Assembly: GCA_016801845.1 (NCBI GenBank)
Contig: CM028916.1
Span: forward strand, 13,575,514-13,639,513
Length of the DNA: 64,000 bases
Direction: 5' to 3'
Source of the DNA: Polydactylus sextarius
Taxonomy: Eukaryota > Chordata > Actinopteri > Polynemidae
The notes beneath the pieces were generated by a model, which made no database searches, was not told the origin of the DNA, and worked only from the letters and a program-made list of their open reading frames with translations. The position numbers were made by a program, and so were the translations under genes. This document shows, in pieces, positions 1-11,717 of the stretch; the stretch's first letter is position 1; each line of letters begins with the position of its first letter.

Positions 1-117
1 AGCAGAATCGCAGCAAGAATGGTCGAGAGAACGAGGGAATCATGCTGAGGAGCGCTGACTAAATTAGCATGCTGAAATCAGAGCAGAGGGGGAAGAGGGG
101 GAAGAGGGAGAGAGGGA

Positions 118-121
<4 letters not shown>

Positions 122-164
<43 letters not shown>
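122..164. repeat. (GA)n microsatellite
   Basis: About 21 near-perfect GA units, preceded by a degenerate G/A-rich stretch from about 86. Confidence 0.9.
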
Positions 165-167
<3 letters not shown>

Positions 168-559
168 CAAGAGGTAGGGGTACTGGAAAGAAAATGTGAA
201 ACTTTGTTTTTGAAAAAGTGATGCACGAACAACGCCTAAAAGAAGATCGGGACGTGTATAGTAAGGTTTGTGATCGCTTGTTTCCTTATTGAATTAAGAG
301 TATTTCTAAATAGGATTCATGAGATGCTGGAGCATCGTGCCAAGACCCGATATTACACTGATAAGTGTTTACTCACCATCGTCTCTGTTAAAAGACACTT
401 ATTTCCTTAAACAAAATCAATTGTCTTCTATTACACAATTAAAAATGTATTTCTTTATCCCATTTAGTTTGATTCCTTAAAAAAGAAAAAGAAAAAAGAA
501 GAGACAAGAGAAAAAAAAAACAAACTCCTAGGTAACTCAAGGCAACTTTGATATTTAAA

Positions 560-760
560 ATTCAACAATCATGTCTAATTGTCACATTGGATGCTAATGA
601 TTAATGAATTATACATGGCTGTATCCATTAGTCCCCAGAGACCACTCCTGCATAAAGGGGAGGATAATGTAATTACAGTGGAGAAATAATCAGCTTGTGG
701 CATTAAAGGAGCACTGTACTCACAGCTCCAGCCAGGCCTGACGTTTTTACAGCTTTAGCT
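560..760. promoter_or_regulatory. Candidate conserved non-coding element, TAAT-rich
   Basis: Dense homeodomain-type cores: TCTAATTG, GCTAATGATTAATGAATTA and GTAATTAC, without simple repeat. Such clustering is typical of vertebrate developmental enhancers. Conservation untested. Confidence 0.3.
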
Positions 761-1950
761 TTAGTGACGGTGACACAAGTACAATTTTAGGGATAAAACT
801 TGGATGTCTTTACTTGTCATATGAGAGTAATATGAGTGAAATATGAGTAGATTTTAATGCCGCAAGAATTTAGAATAACTATTAAAAACATAAACATACA
901 TTATGATGCAATATATAACAAAATAATAAAAAATAACAAAAATATTCATCATTGTAATTAAAATAATGGTCTAAAATATTGGATCTGGTTTTAATTGTGA
1001 CTCTCTGCTCACAATATAAAGCACAACATCATTTGTATAATTTCCTTATTTACTGTAAAAAATTTAAATAATATCCCATCAGTCTGTAGATGAATGAAAA
1101 TTTAATATGACTATGGATGATAGTGGTGTGACAGCACAAGAACAAGTTTTCCACACTTTGGTAATTTCTATTTTCACTTTTTATTCTTCTATATTTAATT
1201 TGCTGCCGTTTGTGAGACTCCACTCCACAACTGACAGTCAAAGTTACAGATTAGTAACCTGATACTTACTTTAGATTAAAAGAAAAAACTAAAAATATGA
1301 CACACTGATAAAATAAAACACAGATCTTGTGCATTTTTGTTGATTAAATTACCCGACAGCATAAATTTGCTCATCATTCTGTGTTTTCATATCGTGTTTT
1401 TACGACTTTCATTTCAGTGACAGATCGGATCCTGTTTTCCAAAATTTGTACTTTTTTATGAAAGATGTTGTGACACAAATGTTTCTAAAAAAGAAAGAAA
1501 AAAAGAAAATGTTTTTTTAACTTCTGCATACATCTTGTCAAAATTAATGAAAGCTTATGAAGTACAAAGCCCCGTAATGAACATCTCTTGCTGACTGTAT
1601 CTCCATGTGTATAAAGAGATAACAAAAGCCATATAGTGTGTACTGCAGGCTATCCAGGGCTGGGGTGTTAAGTAGAGGCGATGGATTAGCGGGGAGCAGC
1701 GCTGCCTCGCTTCTCATTTCTCTTTAGACCAGGCCGTCAGTGGGCTGATGAGCCGTGACGAGGCCTGACCCCTCCGTGGAGTTGTTGCCATTATGTACAA
1801 GTACTGGGATAATGAAGCATTCATGCTAATGTGGGCCGGGCAGCACATCATCTACGGCTGTGTGTAATCCACCACCATCATCCTGACCAACGCCCAGACC
1901 CCCCCCCCACTCTGATACTGCTGCTGCTGACAGTCTTCACACAAGTCACT

Positions 1951-1952
<2 letters not shown>

Positions 1953-1983
<31 letters not shown>
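1953..1983. repeat. (TA)n microsatellite
   Basis: Uninterrupted alternating A/T over about 30 bases. Confidence 0.9.
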
Positions 1984-1986
<3 letters not shown>

Positions 1987-2162
1987 ATTTCACACATTAA
2001 ATACTTAAAAATATTTACTCAACACCAAATTCAACATCGTTACATTTCAGGAGAATTAAAATGTTTTTCGTTTGTATGTAGTTAATGAAATTTTATATAA
2101 TAACAGTTTTGTGTTGAGTGTGACAATATTATACTCAGTTTTCAAATAGCTTAAACTTAGCT

Positions 2163-2180
2163 TGTGTGTGTGTGTGTGTT
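2163..2180. repeat. (TG)n microsatellite
   Basis: Nine uninterrupted TG units. Confidence 0.85.
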
Positions 2181-2689
2181 GCAAGTCGCACAAGCCGTAT
2201 TTTGGTATATTTAATGTCTTAATTGCCAATTGCCAATTAATTGCCAATACATGACATGCCTCATACCAGTTAGTTAATGTTAATGTTTAAGTTAATGAGC
2301 AAGAAGAAAAGTTGACACAGATTAAGTGCTGGATTATGGTTGTAACAGCAACATGATATGCCATCAAAAGATGTAAAATTTTCACGTTTACATTACATTT
2401 CATTTGTCTGAGGCTTGTGTTAAAAGTAACTTAAACGTCATATAGGAAACAATATCTACTTTCATAATGTTTTAAAATAAACAGTTTGGGTTTATATGAA
2501 CACATTTGCAACATGATACTTAATTCGTGGAGTACTTGAGCTGATGCAGTAAGGTTTGTCTGACAAAACAAAAAGGTTGGGAAGCTGTGATTTATAGTAG
2601 AGTGCTGACAACAGGACAGACTGCCCCAGAACTGGACAAAGACTCTCCGTCAATGTGGTCAGCATGTGTGTGATGACTGGTTATACGAC

Positions 2690-2960
2690 TCTGAAGATTA
2701 GAGCCGCGGTGCAGAGTGAGGGAGGGGACTGAGTTAAAGACTTTGCTGAGATCTCCACCTCTTCCGCACGCATCTTTCTCCCCTACACGATTGATTAAAA
2801 GTGACTGGGCCCATTAATACTTTGATACAATGTATCTGTCGCCAGTGACACGGCAGGAAGCGTGTTAACAGGGAGGATCATATTTAAAATGGTTCCGCTC
2901 AGCACCCAGCAAAGGAATTAAACCTGGCCGCTTGGCAAACTCCTGGGCGCATGCGTTCTT
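2690..2960. promoter_or_regulatory. Candidate conserved non-coding element
   Basis: Complex, repeat-free sequence with TTGATTAAAA, CCCATTAATAC and TTTGATAC cores beside GC-rich segments. It reads like an enhancer embedded in a plain AT-rich intron. Conservation untested. Confidence 0.28.
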
Positions 2961-3589
2961 TCATTTACTCTCTGTCTTCTCAACCTCTCCTCTTCATCTT
3001 ATCCTCTCCCCCCCATCCACTCCGCCTCTCCTTCTCTCTGTCGCTATCCCTCTTCTCCCAGTGATTATAAAGGTCTTTAGATCTAAGGAATGAATGAATT
3101 ACCAAAGGCAAAGACAAGGCTTGTGATTTGGACGCTGTGAATGAAAAATTACCCCTTTGTTCCCTTCATCAATTGCATGTCTAATGAAATCAAAATCCCG
3201 ATCGCATAATCAGAAGAGGGTCCTCCACCCAGAGAGACCTGATGTGATTTGTAACCTTTCTTTTCCTAAATGGAGATTAAGGCAAATCTCCCTCACATTG
3301 TTCCCTGATGCACTGATGGGTAGCAACAATCTTGGGAATTTGTAACTGAGGAGTCTTTTCCAAGAAACATACACAAGGAGAAAATAACCATGTTGAATAA
3401 GGAAAAAAAGGAGAAAGGAGAAAAAAAAAAAAACAGAAAATGCCATTTTCCCAAAACCTGATGTGTCCTGTTTTTCATGGCCCTTTGACTCCCCTCAACC
3501 CAACACTCAAGGTTAACAGTCTGTGGGATGAAACAACCTCGATCCAATGTCCTCTGCTGTGTAAACTCCTACATCTTTCTGCTTTTGAC

Positions 3590-3850
3590 TGATTAACCCG
3601 TTCAGCGGTGGCAGCGCTTTGGCCAGGTTGAACAGTAACCGACCTGGACGGCGCTAATGGTCCCTGCTGACCCCGCTTTGGCGCCGTACCCGCTCTTGCT
3701 CGTTTAGCTTTAGCCTGAGCGATGAAAACACTGTGCCCATTTCACAGCTGATGAAGGACCCCGCCTCCCTCTGGGGATCACTTTGCTAATTAGTATTAAT
3801 TACTCTTAATCCTAAATCCAATCACTGACTTCCACTCTTTACGCCTGCCA
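3590..3850. promoter_or_regulatory. Candidate conserved non-coding element
   Basis: High-complexity block with GCTAATTAGTATTAATTACTC and neighbouring TTAATCC/TAAATCC cores (K50-type homeodomain sites) near 3785-3820. No ORF or repeat explains it. Confidence 0.3.
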
Positions 3851-4703
3851 GACTCTCTGCAGCCTCCGGTGGCAGAGCGCACTGGGAGAAGAGGACTATT
3901 TTTAAACTTGTGAGATGGAGACACCCTGGAACGATGCTCTGGACAAAAACTATTTTCTAACGCTGTAACCTGTCTACCACAGAGGATGAAAAATAACTAG
4001 GTCAGTGTCATAATGGCACAATAGCCCGAGAAAAACAAACCTTCATTTTTTTGTGATATTTTCTTAAACATGGGCAGGTTGTTTAAACACAATTTTAATT
4101 CCCTGTTCGGTCATTTAGAGAATTAATAGATTTTTCATAGATGCTCATTAAGTCATCATTGTCTATACTATGAGGCAGCTAATTTGCATGAATGAAACAT
4201 ACACAAAGCAGATAATTAACCTGTTGGGACATATTTTTATGATTAATAACAAACTGAGGACATTAGTACAATAAAAAAAAAGACTCATTGAGTAACCATT
4301 ACATAACTGTGCCTGTGACTATTTCTCTATGGGGTAGAATTTTACATACGAGATTTCGCTTTACTTACCATGTCTGTCCTTTCAGAATATTATCATACAT
4401 TACACATTATGTGATACTAAGGTCAGTACAATAACTACCTCAGAGCTGAAACACTGTACAGATGTGCTAATTGTTTTCCAAAAGATTAATTAACTTTTGG
4501 ACACTTCCACAAGTCAACTGTGGCTCAAACATGCCACTTACATGATTAATCTGATGATTATTTTTTATTTTTATTTATTTGGATTAATCGACTACCTGTT
4601 AGTGATAATATAGTAATGTACCTTAAATATGATCATTGAAAAAGTGCAATGCTAATATCAATACATCTGGCCTTTAACCTTATATTGAGGCAGGGATATG
4701 TAC

Positions 4704-4875
4704 CTGTGTTTCCTATGCCCAGCTGCAAGGTGCTGCGGTCCTTGGTCAGCCCGTTGGTTTTAGGACTGGCAGTCGGGGCGACAGTGGCCACTGCTCTGGG
4801 CGGTCGCTTCCCAGGAACCTTGACTGTGGTCCTCAGCAAGTCAATCTCTTTCCCGTGTACATTTTGCATGTAGTC
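4704..4875 (-). CDS. agap3: agap3 exon, PH domain continuation and start of the PH insert
   Basis: A 172-base exon (57 codons plus one base). It encodes DYMQNVHGKEIDLLRTTVKV and PGKRPPRA, then a Ser/Thr/Ala-rich insert (APTASPKTNGLTKDRSTL) ending QLGIGNT. The acceptor region is (TTA)n followed by TTCAG; the donor is G|GTACAT, weaker than usual. The insert separates the halves of the split PH domain, and the remaining exons lie below base 1. The PGKRPPRA and SPKTNGL wording is closer to AGAP1; QLGIGNTG is closer to AGAP3. Confidence 0.9.
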
Positions 4876-6099
4876 CTGAATAATAATAATAATAATAATA
4901 ATAAAAAGAAGAAATACAAAAAACACAACAACAGTGAGTGGTCCGCACACTACACACACGAGAGTCAAATATTTCCAAATATTTCGCTTAATTCGAGGAA
5001 CTGATTATACACAACAGACCAACAAGAGTCTAGGAATTATGGAAGAAAAACAAATTAAAAGCCTATTCAATTTCCATCTCCATTAGTCACAACCCATCTT
5101 AGACCATCCACTCAGGGTGTGTGATAGGGGAAAAATGATTGTAAAGCCATTATACATCACCTGTGCCCACGCCGTCTCTCCAAATAGCGAGATGTTGGGC
5201 TTAATGAATGCAAACAGTCTCATTCTCTTTCAATTTGGCCATTTGATTTGGTTTAAAGCGACTACCGCCCAAATGTGGGAAGCCAAGGTGAAAATCATTG
5301 GGCTCAGCAGAAAAAGACCCAGATAGAGGCGAGCTCGGCCTTTGCCGTCCCCCCACCGGCTCCTCTGCTTTATTACCGTGTCATAAAGCACTCATTTCTT
5401 TCCCAAGCCTCCTCGCTAATTACCCAGTGAGCGCTCTCATTTCATTTTATTGCTGGAATTAACAGCCAGATCGAAGCGTGCAAAGCTATTAAGATGTGTG
5501 ATTAAGCCACATTCAATTAGTTTCTACAAACAATTTAATTGATGTAGCAGATAGAATTAACAGAAGGTGATTGTGTGGATGGCTTGGCTGACTGCGAAAT
5601 TAAAGGTTCCCCTCTTCCACTCTCAGTCTGCCTCCCTCCCTTCGTTTCTTGTTCCCTCTCTCTTTTCCTCAATCTCTCTCTTCCACTTTTCTGTTTCTTA
5701 CTCCTTCTCTGCTCCACTGCTCAAAATGAGCTTGAGCTGTTACCGTGCTAATGTAACTGTCTCCCTTATTTCACCTCCCTGTGTAAGTCAACAGATTCAT
5801 AGATTCATAGATTGCCCCGATGACCTGTAATAGCTGTAATGATCAAGAGATAGCCTGTTCAGTCAATTACATACATCACTGTAGCACAGCACTGCTCTAC
5901 TAATAAGTGCTTGTAAATTAAACCACTAACACACTGTCAGTGCAGCAACGCCACACAGGATGTTCGCGTCTAACTGTTGGGCTTGTGATCAAAGTTTGAG
6001 TTGTCTCATTAGGCACAAGATGCTGCTAACATCTTTCATTTCACCTGGTTAAATCATCTAAATGTACCAAAATGTTCAGGAGTGACAGAGGAGGGTGGG

Positions 6100-6133
<34 letters not shown>

Positions 6134-9100
6134 AGACTGGCATTTCTTGAGTGTGGCATCAGACTCCTGAGCTGTCTGCTGCCAGCCAGCCGAGTGTTTA
6201 AGAGGTATTAGCGGCCCAGCAGGATTCTGACAAAGATGGATGTGGGAGGCTGGTCAGGCTCGGCTGCCATGCAGTGAGAGCCATTATAAATACAAGCCGG
6301 CGTGAAGTCCGAGCGCAGCGGGCGCGCAGCAGCATAGCCATGTCTCCATTAGCTAGCGCTAGGGATGGACACCACAGGGGGTCAGAGATGACCACTAGGA
6401 CACCCCGATTCTTAATACTAAGCTTAAAAGTCACAGGGTTAGCTAATACAGCTGTTATATAAATCGCATATATAAACTGGCTTTCAACCATACAGCCTCG
6501 CGATAAACTGCAAAGCTGTATGGTTGAGAACCAGTTCACCACAGCAGTGGTGGCAAATGTAATCGCATCAAGAGAATCGTGCTCAGCAGTAAAATAGAGA
6601 AAAAATAGAGCCGTACATTAAAAACTCCAGCAGTACAAACACTGGTGTAACAAACACATAAAGGCGATTAGAAAAGAAATGTGAAGGAACAGGGTGGAAG
6701 AAAAGGAGGTAGGGGGATGGTTTGAGACTTACATGTAAACTGGGGTGGTAAGTGAGGACGCCATTATCACACAGTGTGACATATTTCTTTTTCCACTCCT
6801 TGTTGAGGGATTTGCCACTTCGCTTCAGAAGGATTCCCTGTAAGAGAGCAGCACGATGAGTATATGCCCTTTTTAAAGCAGCATGGTGGATGATATGAGC
6901 CATTATGGATGTTAAATACCATAAAACAGCATTATTATGGTCATTACAGATTCCTTATGATGGTTACATTGAGCTTTTTTTGTTTTTGTTGTGAGTCATA
7001 AAGCAAACACAAATCATTGTAAGTGACAATCATGAAACAGTACGCAAAGTGAAAATGGAAATAAATGAAAATAAATAAAACAACAGTTATTTGCAATCAA
7101 ATCACCTAAAACTTTCCTACTTTATTCCAGGTTATTTAGGTGACAGGTTTAATGATGTGTGGTAGGAGCTGTTCTACTTTGACCACCTCAACCTTCAAAA
7201 CTGGCCAAGTTCCTCTGGCTCAGAAACCATTCAGGGAGGGAGACAATCCAATTTGCCAGACCTCCTCCCTGCATTCATACACATAACATGCTGAACTCTG
7301 GAAGACCTCTCAATCCTGGGATTAGGGAGTGTGATCTCCCCTCTTCAAAGCCCACTTAGTTCTTATTCTATTCTACTTTATCTTCTGGGGCCTTTTAAGG
7401 CCTCAGATGGTTTTCCTTATCTGTTGAGTAAATCCATTGGTAAACAATGCAGTTCCTCTGCTGGAGGTGACCAAATGCTGCTGAGTGTAAGGGCCAGGAG
7501 GCTCTGTGGGGTTAAATAGTGAGGAGGGGCCCGCTTAATTAGGGGATTAAGCCGGGGCAATGTTTGTGCTTTTACAGCCAGACTCTGTGTGTGAGTGAGA
7601 GAGAGAGCTGAAGGGAAGGAGGGGTGGGGGTGTGGGTTGGTAAGGGCTTGTGTTTTGCTAGCCAGGCCCATCCTGCAGGCTTTAATCCTGATTAACACAT
7701 CAGGAAGAGCTGACCCTTGGTGACCTGGGCACCAGGCTGTTTGCCGACAATCATCCTAATCCGAACCCTGATTCATGTGGGGAGGGGCAACCACTGACTG
7801 TTGACTACATGTGAAGACTCAGGAGTTTGGACTTCTCCGTATTTTATCAGTATGGCTGCATATTTACTGCTTCTCCCTGGAGCAGAGCCTCAATTATGTC
7901 TCATTTTCTGTAAATCTAGTCATTTCCACTAAAAAGTGTAACCTAACTCTTCTTATTCTTATCTTATTCTACAATTACAAACCAGAACTATTTATAGACT
8001 AATACAACTAATATAATGGGACTTTATAATGGGAATGGAGTGTATGTATATACATGTAAGCACTGACTATATTAGGAAGCAACTTGTAATGACAAGAAAT
8101 TAGAAATCTCTTGTCATTACAGGTGGGATGAGGTACAGTATTAAATATAAAATATAAATGTTAATATCATTAATATCACAAAGTACCTCTCAGATACCTC
8201 TGGTGATTTTCCAGACTCCTCTCAATTTAGTCAATAAAGGAACTGTAAACACTTTTTAAATGGCTCTCTAATCATACAAAGTAAATGATCCGCTCACGGG
8301 GCCTCTGGCGACTTTATAATGCTTGTTTTACAAGCATATATGTTGCTCATCTCATGATCTTACTGAAGCATACATAAATCTATACACGCAATCAGTGCAG
8401 TATTTCGTATATTTATCAGAGTTGTGAAGCAGATCGATAAAGATATAAGACAATTATGTGGAAATCTTTACACACTCAGACCGACTTTTCGTTTTTATTT
8501 GAATAGCAACCCATTATGACTGTGATGTATTTTTCATAAAGCGTTTCACTTTCAGTAATTAGAGGCTTGATGAATGAATTTGAAATAATTCATCATAATT
8601 GTTCTAACACTCACCACATTAAGATTGAGCGCTATGCTCTTTTTTTTATGATAGACATCAATAGGTAAAATGTGTGGAGTCCTGTGCTTCCTGTGTGTCC
8701 CTCAACACTGATGCACACACACACACACACAAAGAGATGAGTGTGTTCAGCCTGTGCGACATAAGGAAACAGGCCGATAGTCAGACGCTCTCTCTGTGTC
8801 CACACAATTGTCATATCTACACAGAGGAGATAGTGTCTTTCCCTCCTTTTGTCAGACAACCAGGAGAAAAGCTGCATCCTGCCACTGTGGCTGACTGATA
8901 GGCCGGCCCTTTGTAACAAACCAGAGAGAGAGAGTGTGTGTGTGTGTGTGTGTGCATTGGGGGGTGGGGGGTCGTGATGGGACAGGAATGCACTCACTGC
9001 TGAGGAGCCGCCAACAGCTCCTCAGCAGTGAGTGCATTGTTATCCTCACTCACTATTTTTATAGATGGGAGTGGGGGGGAGAAGGGGTCGGGTGGGGGGT

Positions 9101-11686
9101 TATTCTGTGTGTAATTTGGCCTGATGAGGTGAGGAGGGGGGCAAGGGAGGGTGGGGGGGTGGGTGGTAATTAAGCTCACATTGACACTTTGATCTCCTTG
9201 ATTGTGCATTTGACTGGCCTGGAGATCTGTTAGTCATACCAGTGCCCCCCACCCTCCTCCATCCTTCCTATCCCCAACTGCAGTCACACTGTCCCCCACC
9301 CTCGCTCCCCACCAGTAAAAAGGGGGGATGACCCTGGCCTATAATGTATTGGATAAGAATGGGAGCGTTTACAGTAAAGGCTGCTCAGAGGGGGATTCTA
9401 TTTAATCTGTGAAAATCAACCTACGACTCACCTGCAGATTAGCCAACTTCTGCAGGGAATTACACTAATCTACATAAAAACCAAGAGCTGTACTGAGATC
9501 AAACACAAATGTCTTGTTTTTGAAAATGCCACCTAAAAGTTTTATTGTCCTATGTGTTTTTCAGGGGAATTTATAACCAGACATTGTGCACAAGTAAAAC
9601 TAGGAAATTATTTAGATTTATTTATCATTGTAAAAGAGTCGCAACATCTCATTTATTATTGAAAAAAAAATCAATATCATGAATCCTCTACGCTGATGTA
9701 CCTTGAGCATGTACTATAACCAGCAGACAGATTGACTGATGGATACAGTATCTGTTAAAATGTGTTTAACTGTTTCCCCAAAGCGTTATTTTCTGATTGA
9801 GTGAGGAACCTTGGAAGTGTCACCCTGTCATTATTTCAGCTGGACCAAAGCCTCAGTAATTTTCTGCCAAGGTCTGGCTCAACGTTAAAAAAGAAAAAGG
9901 GGGACATTATCTTCTATCATTTGTAGGTAAAGAGGATAATATAAGGATGCTGACCCATTGTCAAAAGCCCTCATATAATCATGAGTGATTACTAATCAAT
10001 GTGTCATTTACTTTCCACTCAGTTACAGTCGGACCTTTAATAATGATCCTCACTCACTGTAATTCACTGTTCGCTGCTTTCTGGTCCTTTAAAGCAGTGC
10101 ATGAATATGTGAAAGTGTGAAAGAGTAAAACGCAAAAGAAATAATGAAGAAAATCATAATGAAAAGGAAAAAAAGGGGGAAAAAACAGCAGGGAAAATAA
10201 TTTGAATTGTGGAAAAAAAAGGTTAGTAATGGTAACGTATTTCGAGTCAGAAATTATTGTGATTATTTAATGTAGCACCCAATAACAGAATGTGAAATCA
10301 CCTTAGAAAAACAAATTGTCAGGCTAAAGGAAAATATATCTACTGGGACATGTAATGAAATTCTCGGCTAATTAATGGCTGTCTAAGTTGATTATATGGA
10401 CACACATGAATGAACTTTTGGAAGAAAATACTACACACACACACACACACACACACATAATTATAAGCAATAAAAACAATAACCTCACCATGTTTATATA
10501 TCAAAAAGTACAACCCATGATCTAGATTCATGATTATTATCAAAACCGATCACAGAATTGGAATAATCTATCCCAAATTGATGAGTTTTTATACAGTATA
10601 TGGATTAACACAAGGGAAGTTTATTTATTATGATATTGTTTCTGAACACAATTAAAAGAGGCTTATCTTATCAGTTATGGCCATTTAAGAAAAACCCAAA
10701 ATTGATTATCTTTATTATCCTTAAGATAAATCCAAATTTCCCTGTGGCTTATGAGGTCAGAATTAAGATAATTCTATTATTTGTCCCATATTTTAAATCA
10801 TTACTGTAACAAAGCGGTGGTAAGACCAGAAAATAAGTATTAATAAAGAAAAGGCATTGAATAAATAAGCAAAATCAATTACTATAAATAAGCAAAAATA
10901 TTTTTAAATATATAAACTATTATGATTGTGAATTAAAAATAGCAAAACTGTATAGTTTGTATTCGATAGGTGTGTGATTTACACCACAGCCACATTTCTT
11001 TACTAATAAGTGATCTGATGTTATTTCTAAACCTCATATCTTGTCTCTTCAGATAGACTCTTCAGCTGGTATTGAATTCATTTGTTTTGTTGTGTTATGT
11101 CGCCATCTAGTGGTCACAGCAAAACGTGATTTAAAGCTAAAATCGGACTGATTAACTATGTATCTATCCACCATGATGAAACTCACAAAGAACAGCACAT
11201 GAGTCTTAAACAGAAAAGAAAACGGACACACAAAAGGGTTCATACTTACCCAAGGAACTAGGGGAAATGTAGGAGAAAAGATGAGTAAGGTTGCTTACCT
11301 GTTTGATAGGTATGGCCCTTCCACTGCCTATGCTGTCTGTTTTACTGTCAACGCTCTTTGCTTGTTCACTGGCTTTCCGTGACTGCAAGAAAACAAGAAA
11401 GTCAGTCAAAAACTGAGGCGAGACACTGATGAGAAAGCGAGCTGTGGGGTGCAGGTTATGTTTGTTTGCTTGTTTGGGTGTGTGTGTGTGTGAGTGTGTG
11501 TGTGTGAATGTGTGTGAGTGAGTGAGACTGCGGGTCAGAGAGGAGATTTTTGTTTTGTTTGGAGCTTTTGCAAAAATTTGTGGAGAAACTCGACGTTGCA
11601 AAATAAAATTTCTCAAAAATGAAGCTCAAAATTAACAGACAAGCAGACCAGCAGAACAAACAGCAGTAACATCGACGTGCAAGTTC

Positions 11687-11717
<31 letters not shown>

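Larger units (their letters stand above)
1..4703. other. Partial downstream agap3 intron
   Basis: No coding exon recognised on either strand; the short ORFs look random. It holds a GA repeat, a TA repeat, a TG repeat and three TAAT-rich blocks listed separately. The next agap3 exon (rest of the PH insert) is not seen and should lie beyond the window start. Confidence 0.6.
4876..6732. other. agap3 intron
   Basis: No exon recognised. It contains an enhancer-like block at 5110-5560 and a 28-base poly(T) at 6102-6129. Confidence 0.7.
6838..11298. other. agap3 intron
   Basis: No exon recognised. It holds an enhancer-like block (7380-7790), two hairpin-forming inverted repeats (8082-8124, 8987-9038), AC/TG repeats, a G-quadruplex-prone tract and a CTCF-type motif near its upstream end. 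Confidence 0.7.

Noticed and set aside
8632..9209. Overlapping frames on both strands around 8.6-9.2 kb
   Set aside because: Translations of AC/TG repeats, the inverted repeat and the G-rich tract, with no protein likeness.
11206..11659. 136- and 67-codon minus-strand frames rich in His/Thr/Ser
   Set aside because: Created by the TG/GAG simple repeat. They overlap the true agap3 exon 11299-11382 (read in its own frame).
11687..11715. Poly(A) as the tail of a retrocopy or SINE
   Set aside because: No upstream SINE promoter boxes, processed gene sequence or target-site duplication seen.
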